Positions 6,797 through 15,343 of a DNA stretch of 64,000 nucleotides are shown piece after piece. The stretch lies in the NCBI GenBank assembly GCA_900318115.1, contig ONJJ01000010.1:1-64000 (forward strand), written 5' to 3'. The position numbers and the translations under genes are program-made. Below the pieces are notes generated by a model. The model saw only the letters and a list, made by a program, of their open reading frames with translations, had not been told where the DNA came from and did no database searches. The stretch's first letter is position 1. Every line of letters starts with the position of its first letter. Source of the DNA: an uncultured Prevotellaceae bacterium. Its GTDB lineage: Bacteria > Bacteroidota > Bacteroidia > Bacteroidales > Bacteroidaceae.

Positions 6797-9700
6797 ATGA
6801 AGAATAACATCTTTATCAATAAATACGTGATGGCGTGTGCCATCTCGATCGTAATAGCGCTGGTGGGCTACATATCAATCGGCACCCTGTCGGTAGAGCA
6901 ATATCCCGATATCGCGCCGCCCACGGTGCAGATCTCTACCAACTACTCCGGTGCCGACGAGAACACGGTGATGAAGTCTGTCATCCAGCCCCTGGAAGAG
7001 GCCGTCAACGGTGTCCCGGACATGACCTACATGACCTCGAAGGCCTCCTCGGCCGGCGATGTGGAGATCTGCGTGTACTTCAAGCAGGGCGTGGATCCCG
7101 ACATGGCGGCAGTGAACGTCCAGAACCGCGTGAGCGGAGCTCTGGCGCTGCTGCCCGCAGACGTGACGAAGGTCGGCGTGAAGGTGGAGAAGCGCCAGAA
7201 CAACATCCTGCAGATCTTCGCCGTGCGCAGTGCCGACGGCAAGCTGAACGAGGACTTCGTGTCGAACTACGTCGACATCAACATCAAACCGAAGCTGATG
7301 CGCATCACCGGCGTGGGCAACGTGCAGAGCTTCGGCAACACCTACGCCCTGCGCATTTGGCTCAAGCCCGACGTGATGGCGCAGTACGGCCTCACTCCCA
7401 ACGACATCTTCGCCGCCATCGGCGGACAGAGCTTCGTGTCGGCCGTGGGTTCGCTGGGCGAGCAGTCGGAGAACTCCTACCAGTACTCCATGCAGTACAA
7501 GGGCACGCTGAAGACCGTGGAGGAGTTCAACGACATCGTGGTACGCACCAGCGGCGGCGGCCATCTGCTGCACCTGAGCGACGTGGCGGAGGTGAAGATC
7601 GGCGCCATGAGCTACAATTTCACGTCGAGCATCATGGGCAGCCCGGGTGCCATGTTCCTGGTCTACGCCGCCCCGGGCGCCAACGCCACGGAGGTGAATG
7701 CCAACATCAACAAGACATTTAAGGAGGTGAAGGAGAACATGCCCGCAGGGATGGAGTTCGTGACGCTCATGACCAGCGACGACTTCCTCTTCGCCGCATT
7801 CCACAACGTCATTGAGACGCTCGTCATCGCCATCATTCTCGTGATTCTGGTGGTCTACTTCTTCCTGCAGAACTTCAAGGCCACCATCATCCCCTCCATC
7901 TCCATCATCGTCTCGCTGCTGGGCACCTTTGCCATCGTCAAGATGGCCGGATTCTCGCTGAACATCCTGACGCTGTTCGCACTCGTGCTGGCCATCGGCA
8001 CGGTGGTCGATGATGCCATCGTGGTCGTCGAGGCCGTCATGGCCAAGATGGAGAACGGCATCAGCGACGCCCGCGAGGCCACGCGCCAGGCCATGAACGA
8101 GGTGTCGGTGGCCGTCGTCTCGTGTACCCTGGTCTTCATGGCCGTGTTCGTGCCCGTGATGTTCATGCCCGGCACGTCGGGCACGTTCTTCACCCAGTTC
8201 GGCGTGACGATAGCCTCCTCCGTGGGACTCTCCTGCATCTCGGCTCTGACGCTCTGCCCGGCGCTCTGCGCCATCATGATGCGCGTGACGGAGGGCAAGA
8301 AGGAAGGCAAGAGCCTCGGCTACTATACCAAGAAAGCCTACGAGGTGAGCTACAACGCTATATATAATAAGTACAGCCGTGCCGTGCAGAAGTTCATCAG
8401 GCGCCCCGTCTTCTCCTGGGGGCTGCTGGCGGTGGCTGCCGCCCTGCTGGTGTTCTTCATGAAGAGCCTGCCCTCAGGCCTCGTGCCCATCGAGGACCAG
8501 GGTGTGTTCCTCGTAGAGATTCATGCCCCCGAGGGCACCACGCTGAAGCAGACCCGCGAGATGGTGAAGAAAGTGGAGGAGAAGGTGAAGAAGATTCCCG
8601 AGCTGGAGAGCTATGCCGTGAGCTGCGGCTACGCCATGCTGGCGGGCGCCGGCTCGAACTACGCCACCATGGTCGTGCGCCTGAAGAACTGGGACGAGCG
8701 CGAGGGTCTCGAGCACAATATAGCCTTCGTGGGCGAGCGCTTCGTCAAGGACTGTGAGGACATCAAGGAGCTGGTTATCACCCCCTTCGTTATGCCTCAG
8801 ATTCCCGGCTACGGCACGAGCAACGACATTAACCTCGTCGTGGAAGACCCCACCGACGGCGACCTCTCCGAGTTCGCCCGTCATACAGAGCAATTCATGG
8901 CCAAACTGTCTGAGCGTCCGGAGGTAGGCTCCGCCATGTCCACCTACTCGGAGCGCTTCCCGAAGTATCAGGTGGACGTCGATGCGGCCCAGTGCGACCG
9001 GGCTGGCGTGTCGCCTGCCGATGTGCTCAACACGCTCGGAGCATACTGCGGCGGCGCATACATCGGCAACTTCAATCAGTATGGCAAGGTCTATCGCATC
9101 ATGGCCGCAGCATCGCCCGAATACCGACTCGACCCGCAGTCGCTGCAGAACATCTTCATGCAGGTGGAAGGCGGCAAGATGACCCCTATCTCCGAGTTCG
9201 TAAGCCTGAAGCAGATCGTAGGTCCCTCGAACATCGAGCACTTCAACCTCTTCCAGGCCATCACCTGCTATGTGACCCCGGGGGCCGGCTACACCGAGGG
9301 CGACGTCCACAAGGTCATCGCCGAGGTGTTCAAGGAAGTGATGCCCGCCACCGCCACCTACGAGTACAGCGGCATGTCGCGAGAGTTGGAAGAAGCCTCC
9401 GGCTCCAATGCCACGGCCATCATCTACCTCGTCTGCGCCATCCTCATCTACCTCATCCTGGCATCGCTCTACAACTCCTGGTTCACCCCCTGGGCCGTGC
9501 TCTTCAGTGTGCCGTTCGGCCTGATGGGTGCCTTCGTCTTTGCCTACATCGGCTACAGATACCAGATTCCGGGCATGGACAACAACATCTACCTCCAGAC
9601 GGGCGTCATCATGCTCATCGGCCTGCTGGCCAAGACTGCCATCCTCATCACCGAGTTCGCCTCCGAGCGCCGTGCACAGGGCATGAGCATCCGCGATGCC

Positions 9701-9958
9701 GCCTTCGAGGCTTGCAAGGAACGTCTGCGCCCCATCCTGATGACCGTCCTCACCATGATCATCGGTATGATACCCCTCGTCATCGAGGGAGGAGCAGGAG
9801 CCAACGGTAACCGCGCACTGGCACTCGGCGTCATCGGCGGCATGACCATCGGCACCATCGCCCTGCTCTTCGTCGTCCCCGCCTTCTTCATCGTGTTCCA
9901 GAAGCTGCACGAGCGCTTCCAGGGCAGTGAGGTCAAGAGCGCTGTCGTCACGGAATAA
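6797..9958 (+). CDS. RND multidrug efflux pump, inner-membrane permease (AcrB/MexB, HAE1 type)
   Basis: The protein has 1053 residues, the normal size for the hydrophobe/amphiphile efflux family. It has the duplicated layout: first membrane helix at 10-30, a large periplasmic porter domain, helices about 335-480, a second periplasmic domain and helices about 870-1040. Visible family marks include the paired acidic residues in TM4 (GTVVDDAIVVVEAV) and the lysine of TM10 (LIGLLAKTAILITEF), which together form the proton relay in AcrB. It exports substrates from periplasm and inner-membrane leaflet using the proton gradient, with the adaptor just upstream and the channel just downstream. Sequence similarity suggests the MexF/AcrB drug-exporting branch rather than heavy-metal CusA. 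Confidence 0.95.
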   Translation: MKNNIFINKYVMACAISIVIALVGYISIGTLSVEQYPDIAPPTVQISTNYSGADENTVMKSVIQPLEEAVNGVPDMTYMTSKASSAGDVEICVYFKQGVDPDMAAVNVQNRVSGALALLPADVTKVGVKVEKRQNNILQIFAVRSADGKLNEDFVSNYVDINIKPKLMRITGVGNVQSFGNTYALRIWLKPDVMAQYGLTPNDIFAAIGGQSFVSAVGSLGEQSENSYQYSMQYKGTLKTVEEFNDIVVRTSGGGHLLHLSDVAEVKIGAMSYNFTSSIMGSPGAMFLVYAAPGANATEVNANINKTFKEVKENMPAGMEFVTLMTSDDFLFAAFHNVIETLVIAIILVILVVYFFLQNFKATIIPSISIIVSLLGTFAIVKMAGFSLNILTLFALVLAIGTVVDDAIVVVEAVMAKMENGISDAREATRQAMNEVSVAVVSCTLVFMAVFVPVMFMPGTSGTFFTQFGVTIASSVGLSCISALTLCPALCAIMMRVTEGKKEGKSLGYYTKKAYEVSYNAIYNKYSRAVQKFIRRPVFSWGLLAVAAALLVFFMKSLPSGLVPIEDQGVFLVEIHAPEGTTLKQTREMVKKVEEKVKKIPELESYAVSCGYAMLAGAGSNYATMVVRLKNWDEREGLEHNIAFVGERFVKDCEDIKELVITPFVMPQIPGYGTSNDINLVVEDPTDGDLSEFARHTEQFMAKLSERPEVGSAMSTYSERFPKYQVDVDAAQCDRAGVSPADVLNTLGAYCGGAYIGNFNQYGKVYRIMAAASPEYRLDPQSLQNIFMQVEGGKMTPISEFVSLKQIVGPSNIEHFNLFQAITCYVTPGAGYTEGDVHKVIAEVFKEVMPATATYEYSGMSRELEEASGSNATAIIYLVCAILIYLILASLYNSWFTPWAVLFSVPFGLMGAFVFAYIGYRYQIPGMDNNIYLQTGVIMLIGLLAKTAILITEFASERRAQGMSIRDAAFEACKERLRPILMTVLTMIIGMIPLVIEGGAGANGNRALALGVIGGMTIGTIALLFVVPAFFIVFQKLHERFQGSEVKSAVVTE

Positions 9959-9959
9959 C

Positions 9960-10055
9960 CCCGAAACCCCGAAATCCCGAAACCCCGAATCATCGAAACA
10001 TCGAAACATCGAATCATCGAAACATCGAAACATCGAAACATCGAATCATCGAAAG
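9960..10055. repeat. Tandem ATCGAAAC octamer repeat between pump and channel genes
   Basis: CCGAAAC and ATCGAAAC words are repeated about a dozen times, with ATCGAATC variants. The array fills the whole spacer between the pump stop and the channel ATG at 10064. The period of about 8 bases and sequence drift suggest replication slippage. Confidence 0.85.
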
Positions 10056-10063
10056 ATTATATT

Positions 10064-11521
10064 ATGAAACTCAAGAATATCATCATCGCTGCAGCCGCAG
10101 GCCTCCTGCTTACGAGCTGTGGCCTGTTCAAGAAGTACGAGCAGCAGACCGAGACCCCCGTCAACATATTCGGCACTGATGACCAAGGCCGTCCTCTCGG
10201 CCCTTCCGCCGCCGCCGATGGCAGTGTGCTCGGCGGTTTTCCCGCCGAGACCGGCACTTCGTTAGCCCAGCTCTCCTGGCGCGAGTTCTTCACCGATCCG
10301 CAGCTGCAACAACTCATAGAGCAAGCACTGGCCAACAACACCGACCTGAACTCCGCCCGCATCGCCGTGGAGAAGAGTGAGGCAGCGCTGAAAATGGCCA
10401 AGATGGCCTACCTGCCTGCCCTCTATCTCTCGCCGCAGGGCACGTTGTCTAAATTCGACTCCAACCCGTGGGCGAAAGCCTACGAACTGCCCCTGCAGCT
10501 CTCCGTTGACTTAGACCTCTTCGGCGGCATCACGAACAAGAAACGTGCCGCCAAGGCCGTGCTGCTGCAGACCCAGATGAATGCGGATGCCGTGCGGTCG
10601 AACCTCGTCAGCACCGTGGCACAGCAGTATTACCTGCTCCAGGTGCTGGATCTCCAGCTCGATATCCTCACTCAGACCGACGGCCTCTGGAAAGCCTCGC
10701 TGGATACTCAGAAGTCGCTCTGGGAGAATGGCAAAGCCTACAGCACCGCCGTCAACCAGATGGAGTCCTCGTATCTGGATGTGAAGACACAGATTGTTGA
10801 CACTCGTCGCTGGATCCGCGCCGTAGAGAACAATATCTGCGTCCTGCTGGCCATCACCCCCCAGCGCATCAGTCGCAGCCGGTGGGGCACCTCACCCATG
10901 AATCAGCACCAGTCGCAGGACGGCCTGTTCGATGCCGACTTCCTGAAGGTCGGCGTTCCCGCAGCATTGCTCGAGAATCGCCCCGATATTCGCATGGCTA
11001 ACTTTGCCATGGAGGAGGCGTTCTACAACACACAAGCCGCCCGCGCAGCCTTCTTCCCGAGCGTCACCCTCAGCGGAACCCTGGGATGGACAAACTCCGG
11101 CGGGGGCATCATCGCCAATCCGGGCAAGTTGCTCCTCAACTTCGTAGGGCAGCTCGTGCAACCCATCTTTGCACGCGGAAAAATCCGCGCCAACCACAAG
11201 ATCGCCAAGCTCACCGAGGAAGACATGCAGAAGAAATACGTGCAGACCATCATCGATGCAGGCAACCAAGTCAACGAGGCTATGGCCGACTACCAGGGTG
11301 CACAAGAGAAGCACGCCTACTACCATCGTCAGGTGGAAGTCCTGCGCGACGCATATGCCGGTACCCACGAACTGATGGACAACGGAAAGGCCAGCTACCT
11401 CGAAGTCCTCACGGCTCAGGAGTCTTTGCTGCAATCGCAACTCAACGAGGCCATGAACATGTATGATGGCGCCCAGGCTGTCATCGCCCTCTACATCGCC
11501 CTCGGAGGAGGTGCAAAGTAG
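10064..11521 (+). CDS. Outer-membrane efflux channel lipoprotein (TolC/OprM/NodT family)
   Basis: The product has 485 residues and a lipobox LLTSC with lipidated Cys19, as in OprM-type channels. Two repeats of the outer-membrane efflux protein domain follow, rich in long helices (LNSARIAVEKSEAALKMAKM; EAFYNTQAARAAFFPSVTLSG). The conserved VGVPAALLENRPDI stretch is diagnostic for the NodT/OprM family. It forms the outer-membrane exit duct for the RND pump encoded directly upstream. A strong hairpin terminator at 11576-11619 ends the operon. Confidence 0.94.
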   Translation: MKLKNIIIAAAAGLLLTSCGLFKKYEQQTETPVNIFGTDDQGRPLGPSAAADGSVLGGFPAETGTSLAQLSWREFFTDPQLQQLIEQALANNTDLNSARIAVEKSEAALKMAKMAYLPALYLSPQGTLSKFDSNPWAKAYELPLQLSVDLDLFGGITNKKRAAKAVLLQTQMNADAVRSNLVSTVAQQYYLLQVLDLQLDILTQTDGLWKASLDTQKSLWENGKAYSTAVNQMESSYLDVKTQIVDTRRWIRAVENNICVLLAITPQRISRSRWGTSPMNQHQSQDGLFDADFLKVGVPAALLENRPDIRMANFAMEEAFYNTQAARAAFFPSVTLSGTLGWTNSGGGIIANPGKLLLNFVGQLVQPIFARGKIRANHKIAKLTEEDMQKKYVQTIIDAGNQVNEAMADYQGAQEKHAYYHRQVEVLRDAYAGTHELMDNGKASYLEVLTAQESLLQSQLNEAMNMYDGAQAVIALYIALGGGAK

Positions 11522-11575
11522 CACCGCCACCTCGCCGGGGCTCCTTGAAGCCCGGACGCAAGACCTCTTCTTTTT

Positions 11576-11619
11576 GCAGGAAATCTGAAGCATGATTCGG
11601 ATTTCCTGCTTCTTTTTTT
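11576..11619 (+). terminator. Rho-independent terminator of the efflux operon
   Basis: A perfect 10-bp stem (GCAGGAAATC with GATTTCCTGC), a 14-base loop and a run of Ts (TTCTTTTTTT) follow the channel gene. Confidence 0.88.
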
Positions 11620-11640
11620 AGAGCCGGATTCTTTGGCCGC

Positions 11641-12165
11641 TTATTCCTTTTCCCCCTCTTCCAGACGGTCGAAGAAGAAGCGCTGGAACTCGCTCTCGAA
11701 GTTGGGCGTCAGGGTGTCGTGGGCTATTGCAGCACGGATCTCATCCATCGACCAGAAACGTCCGCCATCCAGTTCTTCGGCAGAAGGACGGATGAGCCCG
11801 TCGTAGGTGCAGCGGAAGACATATACCAGTTCACGCTCCCTCGCGCTCTCGAAGACATATTTGCCAAGGAACTCGGGTGTGAAGTCCGTGATGCCCAGTT
11901 CCTCCCGCACCTCGCGCAGCAGCGCAGCGCGGGGTACCTCGCCGTAATCTACGTGCCCTCCGACGGCGGTGTCCCACTTACCGGGCTGGATATCCTTCCA
12001 TACGGGTCGTTTCTGCAGATAGATGTCACCTGCTGGGTTGAACACGTGCAGGTGAACGACGGGGTGCAGCAGCTTGCTGCCGTTGTGGCATTCGCCGCGT
12101 GTGGCGGAGCCCATAACGCGTCCGTCTTCGTCCACTAAGGGGAATAACTCTTGCTGATTATCCAT
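11641..12165 (-). CDS. NUDIX hydrolase
   Basis: The 174-residue protein holds a complete NUDIX box, GHVDYGEVPRAALLREVREE followed by LGI, matching Gx5Ex7REUxEExGU. It belongs to the family that hydrolyses nucleoside diphosphates linked to another moiety. The N-terminus (LFPLVDEDGRVMGSATRGEC, then HVFNPAGDIYLQKRP) resembles the isopentenyl-diphosphate isomerase-like/YfcD branch, whose physiological substrate is often unknown. It faces the next gene divergently: a -7-like box for it (minus strand TATTTTTG) is at 12188-12195. Substrate is not assigned. Confidence 0.9.
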   Translation of the reverse strand: MDNQQELFPLVDEDGRVMGSATRGECHNGSKLLHPVVHLHVFNPAGDIYLQKRPVWKDIQPGKWDTAVGGHVDYGEVPRAALLREVREELGITDFTPEFLGKYVFESARERELVYVFRCTYDGLIRPSAEELDGGRFWSMDEIRAAIAHDTLTPNFESEFQRFFFDRLEEGEKE

Positions 12166-12187
12166 TGCCTGTCTCGATTAACAGGCG

Positions 12188-12246
12188 CAAAAATACAAAA
12201 TAATCCACAAATAGTTGCTTTGTCCCGTAACTTTTCACTATCTTTG
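12188..12246. promoter_or_regulatory. Divergent promoter boxes for NUDIX gene and secreted hypothetical gene
   Basis: TATTTTTG on the minus strand (12188-12195) points to the NUDIX gene. TATCTTTG on the plus strand (12239-12246) points to the gene at 12385. Both match TAnnTTTG; -33 boxes are weak. Confidence 0.5.
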
Positions 12247-12384
12247 CTCTCGGAAAGCGAGAAAAGGTGCACTTTCCGTGAACGTTTCGCTTTTTCGCGT
12301 GTATGCAGTAGTAGAAAAGCAAAACGACGTCACACGGCTTTCACGAAACAACAACTTCAAAAACAAAGCAAAGAAAACGAAACA

Positions 12385-13815
12385 ATGAAACGAGCATTTC
12401 TCTCATTCATAGTTGCCATTGTGGCATTCATCACTACCGGCGCCCAGACTGAAGAGCGCTTCACGTACACACAAATGTGGAGTTTCGATACCTTGAAACT
12501 CGACTCGATGTACAGGAGTTGGGAAGAGCGTGTAGAGGCATCGCCGAAGGACGAGCAGGCATGGCGCAACCTCTTCGAGATCTATAATGCCCGTAAGGTC
12601 ATCACTCCACGGGAGCAGCAGGATGCCTACAGGCAGGCGTGCAACATCATGCAGCGCATGGAGCAGGCCATCCCCGAGAGCTACACCTTTTATTGTAGCG
12701 CCTACCAGGGCGGCTACGAGTATGAGAAATATAGGGGAAAGCCCTATGGCATCGCCGAGTATGTGGCTTTCCGCAACCAGTTTGCCGACCGCGCCATCGA
12801 GCTGCTGCCCGAGGATGCGCAGGCCGACGACTACGAACTCTGGGCCTCCTACCTGATGCGGGAGAAAGCCGGCGAGGACTCGACGCAGCTCACCCGTCTG
12901 CTCACCCGCTACTTCGACAGCGGACTGTACCCTGCCGAGGAGCTGCAATACCACTTCAACGAACTACAGGGAATGGACAAGGGGGCTATCTACATCGGTG
13001 CCACCGAGGGCGACATCATAGGAAAACTGATCCTCCAGCTGGTCTTGCACGTGCATCGCGACAAGCTGCTCTACAACGACAACTGCGCCAGCTATCGCCC
13101 TTACCTCGAGGCTTTCTTCCAGAGCGCAGGTCTCTCGCAGGACTTCTTCGACCCTGAAGGTGAATGGGCTAAGACTGAAGAACAATTCGAAGAGCAGCGC
13201 CTCAACATCCGTCACATCTGCCAGCACGCGCAGCGCCCCGTCTATTTCTCTGCCAGCTCGCTCTCACGCATGATCGTGGGTGAAGGGCTGCCCGACGACC
13301 TGAAGGCCTGCCTCTACAACGAAGGGCTGACGATGCGCTATAGTGCTAAGCCCTACGATAATCTGGCTGCGAAGCGCAGGAACGTCGAAGAGCGCTACCG
13401 CCTGGAGTACCTGCGCCTCTCGTTCCGGCCCAGTGAAGAACGGGATGACACACGCCGCTTCAGACAGTCAACAGATTTTCTTGCCTTCAACTACCTCTTG
13501 CTGCTCAACGACCTCATGCCCTACTACAAGGCTCATTCCCCTGGGCGCTACGCCTGGCTCAACAGCCTCTTCAACGACATCCTTTCGCAACTGAGGCGAC
13601 AGGGACTCGTCGGCTTGGGAGGTTTTGGAAGTGTCTATATCATCAAGGAAATCACCGACGGCGGCCTGCACTATGAGGTCATAGATGACCCCACGCGCTT
13701 CGATGCCTTCAGCCGCAAGGCCAACAATATACCCGGCGATGCGGTACCCAGGGTGCTCTTCAGGACAGAACCAGTCACCACAACGAATTATTCGAATTAT
13801 ACGAATATAAAATAG
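12385..13815 (+). CDS. Secreted protein of unknown function, helical repeat-like
   Basis: Start chosen at the ATG at 12385 because it opens a clear signal peptide (MKRAFLSFIVAIVAFITTGA, 1-20); the open frame extends further upstream across the promoter without coding character. The 476-residue product is mainly alpha-helical and looks TPR-like in its first 150 residues (WEERVEASPKDEQAWRNLFE). I do not recognise a catalytic domain. It lies 26 bases before an ECF sigma gene and a membrane-anchored partner, so it may belong to that signalling locus. The last codons (NYSNYTNIK) are made by a CGAATTAT repeat at 13784-13807, suggesting the tail arose by slippage. Confidence 0.7.
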   Translation: MKRAFLSFIVAIVAFITTGAQTEERFTYTQMWSFDTLKLDSMYRSWEERVEASPKDEQAWRNLFEIYNARKVITPREQQDAYRQACNIMQRMEQAIPESYTFYCSAYQGGYEYEKYRGKPYGIAEYVAFRNQFADRAIELLPEDAQADDYELWASYLMREKAGEDSTQLTRLLTRYFDSGLYPAEELQYHFNELQGMDKGAIYIGATEGDIIGKLILQLVLHVHRDKLLYNDNCASYRPYLEAFFQSAGLSQDFFDPEGEWAKTEEQFEEQRLNIRHICQHAQRPVYFSASSLSRMIVGEGLPDDLKACLYNEGLTMRYSAKPYDNLAAKRRNVEERYRLEYLRLSFRPSEERDDTRRFRQSTDFLAFNYLLLLNDLMPYYKAHSPGRYAWLNSLFNDILSQLRRQGLVGLGGFGSVYIIKEITDGGLHYEVIDDPTRFDAFSRKANNIPGDAVPRVLFRTEPVTTTNYSNYTNIK

Positions 13816-13841
13816 AGTGTGACAATCTCAACCATTTCAAT

Positions 13842-14420
13842 ATGAAGAATTCGTTTAATTGGTTTAATCCGTTGTCCGGAGAGTCCGACGAGCAGCTTAT
13901 GTCGCGCATCGGCGCAGGCAGCGATGCGGCCTTCGAGGAATTGTACCAGCGCTATGCCCGCCGCCTGCAAGGCTTCTTCTTCCGGCAGCTGGGCGGCGAC
14001 GAGGAGGCGGCAGCGGATGCCACGCACGATGCTTTCGTCCGCCTCTATGAGGCACGCGACCGCTACGTCGAAGGCCGGCGGGTGGATACGTGGCTGTTCA
14101 CCATCGCCTACAACCTCTGCCGCAACCGCTACCGCACAAATGCCTACGCCGCCGACTACCTGGCTATGCTCGACGCCGAACCCGTCAGCACGGAGGACAT
14201 CGAAATAGAAATGGATCGCGAGACATTGCGTCAGGCTTTGGCCAACGTTCTTGATAACCTGCCGCCACCACTTCGCCTCCTCTTCTCACTCCGCTACGAG
14301 GAAGAACTCACCGTGCCGCAGATTGCCTTCGTGCTCGATATCCCTCAAGGCACCGTAAAGAGCCGTCTGCACAAGACAATGCAGATTATCCGGCAGGAGC
14401 TATCTCAGTTTAAAGTTTAA
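13842..14420 (+). CDS. ECF RNA polymerase sigma factor
   Basis: The 192-residue product contains sigma region 2 (about 20-85: YQRYARRLQGFFFRQLGGDE, ADATHDAFVRLYE) and region 4 (about 135-185: LPPPLRLLFSLRYEEELTVP, then QIAFVLDIPQGTVKSRLHKT, a classical helix-turn-helix). The leading part (SDEQLMSRIGAGSDAAFEEL) is the usual ECF start. It is followed 13 bases later by a small single-pass membrane protein, the likely anti-sigma partner. The TAA stop is embedded in a GTTTAAAG repeat. Target genes are unknown. Confidence 0.92.
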   Translation: MKNSFNWFNPLSGESDEQLMSRIGAGSDAAFEELYQRYARRLQGFFFRQLGGDEEAAADATHDAFVRLYEARDRYVEGRRVDTWLFTIAYNLCRNRYRTNAYAADYLAMLDAEPVSTEDIEIEMDRETLRQALANVLDNLPPPLRLLFSLRYEEELTVPQIAFVLDIPQGTVKSRLHKTMQIIRQELSQFKV

Positions 14421-14433
14421 GGTTTAAAGTTTA
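14407..14433. repeat. GTTTAAAG short tandem repeat spanning the sigma stop codon
   Basis: GTTTAAAG/GTTTAAGG words are repeated four times over the end of the sigma gene and the spacer before the next ATG. Confidence 0.7.
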
Positions 14434-14925
14434 ATGCAGATAGATATGAAACTCACTGATTCCGATATCATCACAGCCGCCCGCGACCTTCGCGACGAGC
14501 AGAACGAACGACTTCATGTGGCATCTAATCCTCTGAAGCGCAACAGCCGCAAACCCACTCCGCTTTGGTGGGCAGCAACGGCTGCAGCACTTATTATTGG
14601 ATATGTCGCAGGAGGTGGCCTCACCTCCAACCCCTCTCAAATGGGAGAGGGGAGTGGTCACCTTCAAGAACTTGCTGAGGCTCAATCCTCAGAGATAACT
14701 ACTCCCTCCCTCACAGGAAGAGAGGGTGAGCCTGAACCTGCCATAATCCGCGAAGTAATCCACGAAGTGGTACACGACACCATCTACCAGACGCGCATCG
14801 TCCGGGTTCCTGTTCAGCAAGTGATGACTGCGAAGGCAGAACCTGCCCCAGATCCTTTGCCCGAATCACCCGGTTGCTCCATGCTCTGCGACGACATTCG
14901 CTACGACCTGTTGGCTGGCAACTGA
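14434..14925 (+). CDS. Small single-pass membrane protein, probable anti-sigma partner
   Basis: The protein has 163 residues (159 if the second ATG at 14446 is used). Residues 1-44 are cytoplasmic, 45-60 form one membrane helix (LWWAATAAALIIGYVAGG) and the rest is periplasmic, including an EVIHEVVHDTIYQTRIVRVP stretch common in Bacteroidota anti-sigma-like proteins. There is no recognisable FecR or zinc anti-sigma domain. Its place right after the ECF sigma gene supports an anti-sigma role, which is inference. Two palindromic elements are translated within the linker after the helix: 14611-14655 (SNPSQMGEGSG) and 14698-14734 (TPSLTGREGE). Confidence 0.6.
   Translation: MQIDMKLTDSDIITAARDLRDEQNERLHVASNPLKRNSRKPTPLWWAATAAALIIGYVAGGGLTSNPSQMGEGSGHLQELAEAQSSEITTPSLTGREGEPEPAIIREVIHEVVHDTIYQTRIVRVPVQQVMTAKAEPAPDPLPESPGCSMLCDDIRYDLLAGN
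14611..14734. repeat. Two palindromic elements inside the small membrane protein gene
   Basis: CCCCTCTCAAATGGGAGAGGGG is a near-perfect inverted repeat (14631-14652), preceded by GGAGGTGGCCTCACCTCC (14611-14628). A second element (14698-14734) has CTCCCTCCCTCACAGG followed by a G-rich tail ending in GAGCCTG, like the copies at 711 and 51411. Confidence 0.7.
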
Positions 14926-14929
14926 TCAG

Positions 14930-15307
14930 CTATACCTTCTCGGCCACGCACTCGATTTCCACGAGGGCTCCCTTAGGCAGGGTCTTCACGGCGACTGCCG
15001 AACGGGCAGGGAAGGGCTCGCAGAAGGCTTCGGCATAAATACCGTTCATGGCTGCGAAGTCATCCATGGAGGCGAGGAAGACGGTGGTCTTCACCACGTG
15101 GCGAAGGTCTGTGCCCGCAGCCTCCAGGATGGCGGCGGCGTTCTTCAGGCTCTGCCGCGTCTGTGCTTCAATGCCTCCTTCGGGGAAGGCACCTGTGGCC
15201 GGATCTATGGGCAGCTGGCCGGAGCAGAATACGAGGTTCCCGATTTCTATGGCCTGGGAGTAAGGCCCGATGGCTGCCGGAGCAGCCGCAGTGCTGATAG
15301 CTTTCAT
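14930..15307 (-). CDS. ridA: RidA family enamine/imine deaminase
   Basis: The 125-residue product is full length for the RidA/YjgF/YER057c family. These trimeric cytosolic proteins hydrolyse reactive enamine and imine intermediates, such as 2-aminoacrylate released by PLP enzymes. Family features are visible: [20 protein letters not shown] near the start, the strand [11 protein letters not shown] at the end, and the arginine of FPARSAVAV that binds the substrate carboxylate in characterised members. It converges on the small membrane protein gene with 4 bases between stops. Its upstream neighbour on the same strand is the sigma/macrodomain fusion. Confidence 0.94.
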   Translation of the reverse strand: MKAISTAAAPAAIGPYSQAIEIGNLVFCSGQLPIDPATGAFPEGGIEAQTRQSLKNAAAILEAAGTDLRHVVKTTVFLASMDDFAAMNGIYAEAFCEPFPARSAVAVKTLPKGALVEIECVAEKV

Positions 15308-15343
15308 TGTTATGGAGAATTAAGAAACAAGTTGTCGGGAGAG

